A program made the translations under genes and the position numbers. From Oscillospiraceae bacterium (GTDB lineage: Bacteria; Bacillota_A; Clostridia; Oscillospirales; Oscillospiraceae), in the NCBI GenBank assembly GCA_017549325.1, contig JAFYVA010000044.1, positions 22,761 through 86,760 on the forward strand: a stretch of DNA of 64,000 nucleotides, written 5' to 3'. The notes beneath the pieces were generated by a model. That model saw only the letters and a list, made by a program, of their open reading frames with translations, searched no databases and was not told the origin of the DNA. Each line of letters opens with the position of its first letter. Position 1 is the stretch's first letter. Shown in pieces: positions 1 through 7,215 of this stretch.

Positions 1-57
1 CCGATAACACATCTGCGGAGAGTGTAACATAAATTTTGGGAAATGAAAAGAAAACTT

Positions 58-1569
58 TTAGTGAACGATCAGACTCTGACCATCCATTTCCTCGGGGCAG
101 GCCAGGCCCAGCACATCCAGAATGGTGGGTGCGATATCGGCCAGACGGCCGGGACGCAGCTCGCTGCCGGCACCGCAGAGGATAAAGGGCACCAGGTTGG
201 TGGTGTGGGCAGTCATGGGAGAACCGTCGGCCTCGGCCATCTGCTCGGCGTTGCCGTGGTCAGCGGTGACCATGGCGATACCGCCCATAGACAAAGTGGC
301 GTCCACCACGCGGCCCACGCAGGTATCCACGGTCTCCACCGCCTTGACAGCGGCTTCCATGACACCGGTGTGACCCACCATGTCGCAGTTGGCGAAGTTG
401 AGGATGATGACGTCATACTCGCCGGACTGGATGCGCTCGACGCACTTGTCGCAGACCTCGATGGCGCTCATCTCGGGCTGGAGATCGTAGGTAGCCACCT
501 TGGGGGATGCCACCAGCACGCGATCCTCGCCGGGATACTGCATCTCCACGCCGCCGTTGAAGAAGAAGGTGACATGGGCATACTTCTCCGTCTCGGCGAT
601 GCGCAGCTGGGTCATACCCATGGCGCTGAGGTACTCGCCCAGACCGTTCTTGACGAACTCGCGGGGCCATGCCACCAGCACGTTGGGCATGGTGGCGTCG
701 TACTCGGTGTTGCACACGAAGGTCAGGGAGAAGAACTCGCGGGCGAAGCCGTCGAAGTCCTCATCCACGAAGCAGCGGGTGATCTCACGGGCGCGGTCGG
801 GACGGAAGTTGTAGAAAATGACGCTGTCATTGTCGCTGACCATACCGTCGCGGTCGCAGACCACGGGCTCGACGAACTCGTCGGTGATACCGTCGGCATA
901 GGACTGTGCCACGGCATCCACGGGATCGGCATTCTGCACACCCTCGCCGTAGACCATCGCGTCATAGGCCTGCTGCACGCGCTCCCAGCGCTTGTCGCGG
1001 TCCATGGCATAGTAACGGCCCATCACCGTGGCGATCTTACCGACGCCCAGCTCGGCGCACTTGCTCTGCAGACGCTCCACAAAGCCCTTGCCGGAGGTGG
1101 GGGAGACGTCGCGGCCGTCCAGGAAGCAGTGGACAAAGACCTTGGTCAGACCCTTGCGCTTGGCCATCTCCAGCAGAGCAAACAGATGCTCGATGTGGGA
1201 GTGGACACCGCCGTCGGACAGCAGACCGAACAGGTGCAGGCTGCTGTTCTTCTCCAGACAGTCATCCATCGCTTTGTTGTAAGCGGGAACCTGGAAGAAG
1301 GTGCCGTTCTCAATAGACAGAGAGATGCGGGGCAGATCCTGGAACACCACGCGGCCACCGCCGATGTTGGTGTGACCCACCTCACTGTTGCCCATCTGGC
1401 CGTCAGGCAGACCCACGTCGAGGCCGCTGGCGCTGAGGGTGGTGTGAGCGTGCTCGGCAAAGAGGCGATCCATCACGGGAGTGTTGGCCACGGACACGGC
1501 GTTGTTTGCGCCGGCAGTGGCCATGCCGAAACCGTCCATAATAATCAGGGTAGTCGGCGTTTTACTCAT
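58..1569 (-). CDS. gpmI: 2,3-bisphosphoglycerate-independent phosphoglycerate mutase
   Basis: This enzyme interconverts 3- and 2-phosphoglycerate in glycolysis, in the cytosol, using two metal ions (usually Mn). The 503 residues match the family length. Seen: the N-terminal metal-binding stretch LIIMDGFG with Asp12, the phosphoserine loop GQMGNSEVGHTNIG with the expected nucleophile Ser62, the FHGRDVSPTSG-like block (LDGRDVSPTSGKG), and the C-terminal TADHGNAEQM metal site. An AGGAG-like site lies just before the ATG. It is the last gene of the minus-strand trmL-pgk-tpiA-gpmI cluster, 36 bases after tpiA. The alkaline phosphatase-like domain is intact, so I expect an active enzyme. Confidence 0.97.
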   Translation of the reverse strand: MSKTPTTLIIMDGFGMATAGANNAVSVANTPVMDRLFAEHAHTTLSASGLDVGLPDGQMGNSEVGHTNIGGGRVVFQDLPRISLSIENGTFFQVPAYNKAMDDCLEKNSSLHLFGLLSDGGVHSHIEHLFALLEMAKRKGLTKVFVHCFLDGRDVSPTSGKGFVERLQSKCAELGVGKIATVMGRYYAMDRDKRWERVQQAYDAMVYGEGVQNADPVDAVAQSYADGITDEFVEPVVCDRDGMVSDNDSVIFYNFRPDRAREITRCFVDEDFDGFAREFFSLTFVCNTEYDATMPNVLVAWPREFVKNGLGEYLSAMGMTQLRIAETEKYAHVTFFFNGGVEMQYPGEDRVLVASPKVATYDLQPEMSAIEVCDKCVERIQSGEYDVIILNFANCDMVGHTGVMEAAVKAVETVDTCVGRVVDATLSMGGIAMVTADHGNAEQMAEADGSPMTAHTTNLVPFILCGAGSELRPGRLADIAPTILDVLGLACPEEMDGQSLIVH

Positions 1570-1605
1570 AGTATTGTCGCTCCTTTCAAAAACAGGGGCA
1601 CGGAA

Positions 1606-2379
1606 TTAGTCCTGGTTGGCAGCGTTGATGATGGCCACGAAGTCATCAGCCTTCAGGGCGGCGCCGCCGATCAGACCGCCGTCGATGTCGCTCTGAGCGA
1701 GCAGCTCAACAGCGTTGGAGGGCTTCATGGAACCACCGTACTGGATGGTGACGCTGCGGGCCACGCGGGCGCCGTACAGCTGGCGGATGGTGGTGCGGAT
1801 GGCGGTGCAGACCTCGGCAGCCTGCTCGGCGGTAGCGGTCTTGCCGGTGCCGATGGCCCAGATGGGCTCGTAGGCGATAATGCACTTGCGCAGCTTGTCA
1901 GCGCCCACATTGTACAGAGCGGACTTCACCTGCAGAGCGATCAGCTCCATGGTGATGCCCATCTCACGCTGCTCCAGGCTCTCGCCCACGCAGATGATGG
2001 GGTGCAGGCCGGCCTCGAGAGCGGCGTGGACCTTCTTGTTGACGATGACGTCGGTCTCACCGAAGTACTGGCGACGCTCGGAGTGGCCCAGGATGACATA
2101 CTTCACGCCCAGGTTCTTCAGCATATCGGCGGAAACCTCGCCGGTGAAAGCGCCGGAGGGCTCGAAGTACATGTTCTGAGCACCGATGGCAACGCGGGCA
2201 TCCTTGAAAGCGCGCACGGCGGTGGAGATGTTCACGGCGGGGACACAAACCACGACCTCGCACCACTTGGTCTTGGGCATGATGGCCTTCAGATCCTCGG
2301 CGAACTTCTTGGTCTCGGTGGCGTTCTTGTTCATCTTCCAGTTACCGGCGATGACGGTCTTACGATATCTGCGATTCAT
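1606..2379 (-). CDS. tpiA: triosephosphate isomerase
   Basis: This enzyme interconverts dihydroxyacetone phosphate and glyceraldehyde 3-phosphate. Its 257 residues are the usual length for one TIM barrel. Catalytic residues are visible: Lys15 in GNWKMNK, His99 in GHSERR, and Glu171 in AYEPIWAIGTG, followed by the flexible lid. The phosphate-binding GGS (YGGSMKPSNA) and C-terminal GGLIGGAAL are present. It lies between pgk (73-base gap) and gpmI in a glycolytic cluster and is very probably cotranscribed with them. Confidence 0.98.
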   Translation of the reverse strand: MNRRYRKTVIAGNWKMNKNATETKKFAEDLKAIMPKTKWCEVVVCVPAVNISTAVRAFKDARVAIGAQNMYFEPSGAFTGEVSADMLKNLGVKYVILGHSERRQYFGETDVIVNKKVHAALEAGLHPIICVGESLEQREMGITMELIALQVKSALYNVGADKLRKCIIAYEPIWAIGTGKTATAEQAAEVCTAIRTTIRQLYGARVARSVTIQYGGSMKPSNAVELLAQSDIDGGLIGGAALKADDFVAIINAANQD

Positions 2380-2452
2380 AGTCTTTTTTACTCCTCTGAA
2401 ATATATAATACTTTCGCGTTGAAATTAGAAAAAACGGTGGGAAGGTGATGGC

Positions 2453-3646
2453 TTACTTATCCAGCAGGCAGGCAACACCGGGCAGCTCCTTGCCCTCGAG
2501 GAACTCGAGGCTGGCGCCGCCGCCGGTGGAGATGTGGGTGACCTTGTCGGCAAAGCCCATCTGCTCAACAGCAGCTGCGCTGTCGCCGCCGCCGATGATG
2601 GTCACGGCGCTGGACTCGGTCAGAGCCTTGGCCATGGCGCGGGTACCGCCGGCGAAATTCTCGAACTCAAACACGCCCATGGGGCCGTTCCACACCACGG
2701 TGCCGGCATTGGCAACGGCGGCGCAGAAACGCTCGCGGGTAGCGGGGCCGATATCCATACCCTCCATCTCCTCGGGGATGGCAGCGGTGGGCACCACGGT
2801 GCCGACAGCGGTGGAGGAGAACTCGGCAGAGGCCATGGTGTCGGTGGGAAGCAGCAGGTTCACGCCGTTCTGCTTTGCCTTGGCGATCATCTCCAGAGCG
2901 TACTCCAGACGGTCGTTCTCGCACAGGCTCTTGCCGATGGAACCGCCCTGAGCCTTGACGAAGGTGTAGGCCATGCCGCCGCCGATAATCAGGGTGTCGG
3001 CCTTATCCAGCAGGTTGTTGATAACGCCCAGCTTGTCGCTGACCTTGGCGCCGCCCAGAACGGCCACGAAGGGACGCTTGGGATCGGCCAGAGCGCCGCC
3101 CATGATCTCCAACTCGCGGGCCACCAGCAGGCCGGACACGGCAGGCAGGAAAGCGGCCACACCGGCGGTGGAGGCGTGTGCGCGATGGACGGTACCGAAA
3201 GCATCGGAAACGTACAGCTCAGCCATGTCGGCCAGTTCCTTGGCCATGGCAGGATCGTTCTTCTCCTCGCGGGGATCGAAGCGCAGGTTCTCCAGCAGCA
3301 TGATCTCGCCGCCCTTGAGGGCAGCGGCCTTGGCGCGGGCATCCTCGCCCACGATATCGGCAGCGAAGATCACCTCGCGGCCCAGCAGCTCACCCAGACG
3401 CTTGGCAACGATGGACAGAGAGAGCTTCTCCTTCCACTCGCCCTTGGGCTTGCCCAGGTGGGAGCAGGCGATAACGGCAGCGCCGTTGTTCAGCAGGTAC
3501 TGGATGGTGGGCAGGGCGGCGACGATGCGCTTGTCGCTGGTGATCTCGCCGGTAGCCTTATCCTGAGGCACGTTGAAATCGCAGCGCAGCAGGACCTTCT
3601 TGCCGGCCACATCCACATCCATGATGGTCTTCTTGTTGTAGTTCAT
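2453..3646 (-). CDS. pgk: phosphoglycerate kinase
   Basis: This cytosolic enzyme transfers the acyl phosphate of 1,3-bisphosphoglycerate to ADP. The 397-residue length is standard. Seen: the N-terminal signature [21 protein letters not shown], the substrate-binding [18 protein letters not shown], the hinge [15 protein letters not shown] and the nucleotide-binding GGGDSAAAV and [14 protein letters not shown] strong Shine-Dalgarno site (AAAGGAGAGAC) precedes the ATG. It follows trmL by 29 bases and precedes tpiA. Glyceraldehyde-3-phosphate dehydrogenase, often adjacent in Firmicutes, is not in this cluster. Confidence 0.98.
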   Translation of the reverse strand: MNYNKKTIMDVDVAGKKVLLRCDFNVPQDKATGEITSDKRIVAALPTIQYLLNNGAAVIACSHLGKPKGEWKEKLSLSIVAKRLGELLGREVIFAADIVGEDARAKAAALKGGEIMLLENLRFDPREEKNDPAMAKELADMAELYVSDAFGTVHRAHASTAGVAAFLPAVSGLLVARELEIMGGALADPKRPFVAVLGGAKVSDKLGVINNLLDKADTLIIGGGMAYTFVKAQGGSIGKSLCENDRLEYALEMIAKAKQNGVNLLLPTDTMASAEFSSTAVGTVVPTAAIPEEMEGMDIGPATRERFCAAVANAGTVVWNGPMGVFEFENFAGGTRAMAKALTESSAVTIIGGGDSAAAVEQMGFADKVTHISTGGGASLEFLEGKELPGVACLLDK

Positions 3647-3675
3647 ATTGTCTCTCCTTTTATAAAGAAAGTGTT

Positions 3676-4167
3676 TTATTGCTCTGCCATCTCGCCCACG
3701 CCGCTCAGACCGGGAAATCCCGTCTGGCGCAGCGCCTCATAGGTGAGAACGGCCACGGAGTTACTCAGATTGAGACTACGGGCATCGCTGCGCATGGGCA
3801 GACGGATGCACCTGTCATAAAAGCGGCGGCGAAAATCCTCCGGCAATCCCGCCGTCTCCTTGCCGAAGAAGAGATAGTCTCCGTCGGCGAAGGTTGCCTC
3901 GCAGTAGGCGCGGGGAGCTTTCGTCGTTGCCAACCACGCCCTGTCGGCGGCTTCGGGGTTGCGCGTAAAGAAGTCCTCGAGATTTTCGTAGTCGAAAACC
4001 TCCACCAAATGCCAGTAGTCAAGACCGGCCCGCTTGACGGCTTTATCGGAGATATCAAAACCCAGCGGGCGGATCAGATGGAGGCGACTGCCGGTAGCGG
4101 CACAGGTTCGTGCGATATTTCCGCAATTCTGCGGAATTTCCGGCTCAACCAGTACAATATTGAGCAT
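3676..4167 (-). CDS. trmL: tRNA (cytidine(34)-2'-O)-methyltransferase, TrmL family
   Basis: This is a SPOUT-class methyltransferase expected to 2'-O-methylate the wobble nucleotide of certain tRNA-Leu species using S-adenosylmethionine. Seen: the N-terminal [30 protein letters not shown] in the middle, and the knot motif [18 protein letters not shown] at the C-terminus, all typical of TrmL. I start it at the ATG at 4167 because AAGGAGG lies six bases upstream; an upstream in-frame ATG (4185) has no such site. It is the first gene of the glycolytic cluster, so a tRNA modification gene shares a message with glycolysis genes. Confidence 0.93.
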   Translation of the reverse strand: MLNIVLVEPEIPQNCGNIARTCAATGSRLHLIRPLGFDISDKAVKRAGLDYWHLVEVFDYENLEDFFTRNPEAADRAWLATTKAPRAYCEATFADGDYLFFGKETAGLPEDFRRRFYDRCIRLPMRSDARSLNLSNSVAVLTYEALRQTGFPGLSGVGEMAEQ

Positions 4168-4195
4168 ATCTCGCCTCCTTAACACAAGCTTTCAT

Positions 4196-4224
4196 AGTAT
4201 AATGCAGATGAATGAAAAATTCAA
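4196..4224 (-). promoter_or_regulatory. promoter of the trmL-pgk-tpiA-gpmI cluster
   Basis: On the minus strand, TTGAAT (4219-4224) and TATACT (4196-4201) are separated by 17 bases, a good housekeeping sigma-A match about 30 bases before the trmL start. Confidence 0.7.
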
Positions 4225-4391
4225 CACCAAAATTGTAAAAACTGGCTTGTTTTTGAAAAAAATATGATTATTGCGAACATTTTCTTGTAAAAATCGGAAT
4301 TTTTCTGCATTTTCAACATTTTTCTCGAAAAAGGGAGGAAAAACTTGTGAACTTTTTCTGTAAAAACACTGGATTTTTTAATAAAACCTGC
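4225..4391. other. AT-rich divergent intergenic region with TGTAAAAA repeats
   Basis: The spacer between divergent trmL and the GlmU-like gene is far richer in A and T than its surroundings. It holds three same-direction copies of a TGTAAAAA core, near 4234, 4289 and 4359, each followed within a few bases by a CTGG or TCGG. A weak plus-strand promoter follows (CTGGAT 4369-4374, 17 bases, TATACT 4392-4397). There is no coding potential. The function of the repeats is unknown; binding sites for a regulator are possible. Confidence 0.4.
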
Positions 4392-4436
4392 TATACTGAA
4401 AACAGAAACAGTCGAGTCGAGGAGGTGAGATTCCCC

Positions 4437-5450
4437 ATGGACGCAACCGTTGCCTATATTGATCTGCGCGTGGAGAATCCCGCCGAAAACAAACCGCTGA
4501 TGCTGGAACAGGTGCTCTTTTGCCCCGTCCTTTTCTGGACCTGCAGGGAGCTCCGGAGCCAGGGAGTCCGGCGGTTTTTTATTGTTTGCGACCAGCCGTG
4601 GAAAGAAGAGGTTGAAGCCGTCCTCTCGTCTGTTGAGGGGGTGCGCGTTTCTACCGATGCTGCGGCTGCCCGCGCCGAGGCCGGCGATTGTGTGCGCTTC
4701 ACCCATGCGGTTTTGCCGATCGACGGTGATGAAGAGCAGTTTGGCTGGCTCCTTGTGGAGTCCCGCGCCGAGCTGCTTGCCGCTGCGCGGTACTGCCGCA
4801 AGGCTGTCTGTGAAACGCTGAGTGCGCAGGGCGTGACATTCATCGATCCCGATACGACCTATATCGACCCCCGCGCCACCGTTGGTGCCGGTACCGTCGT
4901 GCTGCCGGGCACCATCATCCGCGGAGCGAGCGTGATCGGTGAGAACTGTGAGATCGGACCCAACACCATGATCCGCGACTGCGTGGTGGGTGATCGCACC
5001 ACGGTCAATGCCAGCCAGATCAACGAGAGCACCATCGGCAGCGACACCACGGTGGGCCCCTTTGCCTATGTGCGGCCCGGATGCGCGGTGGGTGAGCACT
5101 GCCGTATCGGCGACTTTGTGGAACTGAAAAATTCTGTACTGGGCGCAGGGACGAAGGTGTCCCACCTGACCTATGTGGGCGACAGTGACGTGGGCGCGCG
5201 GGTGAACTTCGGCTGCGGTACGGTCACCACCAACTATGACGGTAAGAAAAAGTACCGCTGCACGGTGGGTGACGATGTGTTCCTCGGCTGCAACACCAAT
5301 TTGATTGCGCCCGTCACCGTGGGCGACGGCGCGTACACGGCAGCAGGCTCCACCGTTACCGACGATGTGCCGTCGGGTGCGCTGGCGGTTGCCCGTGCCC
5401 GTCAGGAGAACAAGCTCGATTGGGCAAAGCGTTTTTTCGGGAAGAAGTAA
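4437..5450 (+). CDS. GlmU-like left-handed beta-helix acetyltransferase with shortened N-terminal domain
   Basis: The C-terminal two thirds (about residues 130-337) are a hexapeptide-repeat beta-helix very like the acetyltransferase domain of GlmU. It carries VRPGCAVGEHCRIGDFVELKN, SHLTYVGDSDVG with the expected catalytic His, and FGCGTVTTNYDGKKK. The N-terminal part is only about 125 residues. It lacks the LAAGxGTRM nucleotide-binding loop and the rest of the usual 230-residue uridyltransferase domain, so full GlmU activity is not expected (family length about 450, here 337). ATG 4437 follows GGAGGTG at the right distance. Its place before prs and pth is the classical glmU position, so this is probably a lineage-specific reduced GlmU or a relic with only acetyltransferase activity. 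Confidence 0.8.
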   Translation: MDATVAYIDLRVENPAENKPLMLEQVLFCPVLFWTCRELRSQGVRRFFIVCDQPWKEEVEAVLSSVEGVRVSTDAAAARAEAGDCVRFTHAVLPIDGDEEQFGWLLVESRAELLAAARYCRKAVCETLSAQGVTFIDPDTTYIDPRATVGAGTVVLPGTIIRGASVIGENCEIGPNTMIRDCVVGDRTTVNASQINESTIGSDTTVGPFAYVRPGCAVGEHCRIGDFVELKNSVLGAGTKVSHLTYVGDSDVGARVNFGCGTVTTNYDGKKKYRCTVGDDVFLGCNTNLIAPVTVGDGAYTAAGSTVTDDVPSGALAVARARQENKLDWAKRFFGKK

Positions 5451-5460
5451 CTTCATTTTG

Positions 5461-5490
5461 TTGAGTAACAGCGGCGCTGTCTCATATACA
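5461..5490 (+). promoter_or_regulatory. candidate prs promoter with internal dyad
   Basis: TTGAGT (5461-5466) and TATACA (5485-5490) are 18 bases apart. Between them is a dyad, ACAGC-GGC-GCTGT (5468-5480), which could be an operator. Confidence 0.45.
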
Positions 5491-5532
5491 TTCAAATTAT
5501 TATATACAAAAAGAAAGCGAGTGTGTTGTACA

Positions 5533-6492
5533 ATGATTTCTCACGGCAAGGACATCAAGATTTTCAGCGGCAACTCCAACCCCGCACTGGCAGAGGAAAT
5601 CTGCAAGTTCATCGGTACCTCTCTGGGTGAGGCCGAGGTGAAGCATTTTGCTGACGGCGAGGCTTGCGTCTCCCTGTACGAGACCGTCCGCGGCAGCGAT
5701 GTGTTCCTGATCAACTCCACCTGCAAGCCCGTCAATGACAGCCTCATGGAGCTGCTGGTCATGATCGATGCCTGCAAGCGCGCCAGCGCCGGTCGCGTCA
5801 CCGCAGTCATCCCCTATTTCGGCTATGCCCGCCAGGACCGCAAGGCCCGCAGCCGTGATCCCATCTCCGCCAAGCTGGTGGCCAACATGCTCACTGCCGC
5901 CGGTGCTGACCGCGTGCTGACCATGGACCTCCACGCCGCTCAGATCCAGGGCTTCTTTGATATCCCCGTGGATAACCTGCTGGGCAACCCCATCTTCGTG
6001 GACTACTATGCCAAGAAGTTCGGTGAGAAGGTGGAGAACATGGTGGTCGTTTCCCCCGACGCCGGTTCCGTGGCCCGCGCCCGCACCTTCGCTCAGAAGC
6101 TGCACATGGATCTGGCCATCGTTGACAAGCGCCGCCAGAAGGCCAACCAGTGCGAAGTCATGAACGTCATCGGCGATGTCAAGGGCAAGGAGTGCATCAT
6201 CTTCGACGATATGGTGGATACCGCCGGCAGCCTGTGCAACGCCGCTAAGGCTCTGGTGGAAGTGGGCGGTGCCAAGGCTGTCTACGCCTGCGCATCCCAC
6301 GGCGTTCTCTCCGGCCCCGCTCTGGAGCGCCTGAGCGACAGCGTCATCACCGAGCTGGCTCTGCTGAACACCATCCCCACCGAGCAGGGCGCCGGCTGCG
6401 ACAAGATCAAGTATCTGTCCGTTGCCCCCATGTTCGGCGAGGCTATCGAGCGCATCTATCAGGAAATTTCCATCGCAAAGCTGTTCAACTGA
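5533..6492 (+). CDS. prs: ribose-phosphate pyrophosphokinase (PRPP synthetase)
   Basis: This enzyme makes PRPP from ribose 5-phosphate and ATP for nucleotide, His and Trp synthesis. It is 319 residues long, normal for class I. Seen: the phosphate-binding signature DLHAAQIQGFF, the flexible-loop residues in DKRRQKAN, and the PRPP-binding loop CIIFDDMVDTAGS. The start at 5533 (MISHGKDIKIFSG) matches the family N-terminus, but the ribosome site before it is weak, so the exact start is the least certain part. A strong terminator follows. Confidence 0.96.
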   Translation: MISHGKDIKIFSGNSNPALAEEICKFIGTSLGEAEVKHFADGEACVSLYETVRGSDVFLINSTCKPVNDSLMELLVMIDACKRASAGRVTAVIPYFGYARQDRKARSRDPISAKLVANMLTAAGADRVLTMDLHAAQIQGFFDIPVDNLLGNPIFVDYYAKKFGEKVENMVVVSPDAGSVARARTFAQKLHMDLAIVDKRRQKANQCEVMNVIGDVKGKECIIFDDMVDTAGSLCNAAKALVEVGGAKAVYACASHGVLSGPALERLSDSVITELALLNTIPTEQGAGCDKIKYLSVAPMFGEAIERIYQEISIAKLFN

Positions 6493-6507
6493 GAAATTGT
6501 GTGATAT

Positions 6508-6546
6508 AATAGGTGGAGCTGCCTTCCGCAGCTTCACCTATTTTTT
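6508..6546 (+). terminator. rho-independent terminator after prs
   Basis: A stem AATAGGTG-GAGCTGC pairs with GCAGCT-CACCTATT around a short CTTCC loop, followed by a run of T. Confidence 0.85.
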
Positions 6547-6585
6547 ATTTACAGAATTTATCGATACAAAACGGAGTGGTACCAT

Positions 6586-7179
6586 ATGCTGTTTAATAGA
6601 GATGCCGGCGGTGTGGAATGGATCGTAGTGGGTCTGGGAAACCCCGGAAAGAAATACGAGAGCACGCGCCACAACATGGGTTTTCTGGCAGTGGACGGCC
6701 TTGCCGATAAGGAGGGCTTCCGCTTTACCAAACTGCGCTTTAAGGCGTGGACGGCCGAGTGGCGTCACAATGGAAAAAAGGTGCTGGTGATGAAGCCCCA
6801 GACCTATATGAACCTCTCCGGTGAGGCAGTGGGCGAGGCGGCCCGCTTCTACAAAGTCCCTCCCGAGCGCGTGGTGGTTATCTCCGATGACATTGCCCTC
6901 CCCGCAGGCAAGCTGCGGATCCGTCCCAGCGGCTCTGCCGGCGGGCATAACGGCTTGAAGGATATCATCCGGCATCTGGGCAGCGACGCCTTCCCCCGCG
7001 TGAAGGTGGGTGTGGGAATCCCCCAGCAGGAGGGCTATGATACGGTGGATTGGGTCATCGGCAAGCCCCGCGGCGAGGATGAAAAAGCCATCATTGCGGC
7101 GCTGGACAAGGCGGTGGAGGCCATCCCCTATCTCATTGACCGCGGCTGTACCGAGGCGATGAACAAATTCAACGGATAA
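6586..7179 (+). CDS. pth: peptidyl-tRNA hydrolase
   Basis: This enzyme releases peptides from peptidyl-tRNA that drops off ribosomes. Seen: VGLGNPGKKYESTRHNMGF with the catalytic His after the Arg (residues 16-34), KPQTYMNLSGEAV, DDIALPAGKLRIRPSGSAGGHNGL and the C-terminal helical end. At 197 residues it has the usual size; the first ten residues (MLFNRDAGGV) are a short extension ahead of the usual start. The ribosome site AACGGAGTGG lies just before the ATG. It is followed by mfd after 36 bases, the common Clostridia arrangement. Confidence 0.96.
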   Translation: MLFNRDAGGVEWIVVGLGNPGKKYESTRHNMGFLAVDGLADKEGFRFTKLRFKAWTAEWRHNGKKVLVMKPQTYMNLSGEAVGEAARFYKVPPERVVVISDDIALPAGKLRIRPSGSAGGHNGLKDIIRHLGSDAFPRVKVGVGIPQQEGYDTVDWVIGKPRGEDEKAIIAALDKAVEAIPYLIDRGCTEAMNKFNG

Positions 7180-7215
7180 TGGGAAAATCATAAAGGAAGG
7201 AGGGAGGATACGCAG

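Noticed and set aside
43..2448. An 801-residue open frame on the plus strand opposite gpmI and tpiA
   Set aside because: It is His/Gly/Val-rich low-complexity sequence mirrored from GC-rich genes on the other strand; gpmI and tpiA are unmistakable.
4221..5495. A 424-residue open frame antisense to the GlmU-like gene
   Set aside because: Shadow frame; the plus-strand protein has clear hexapeptide repeats.
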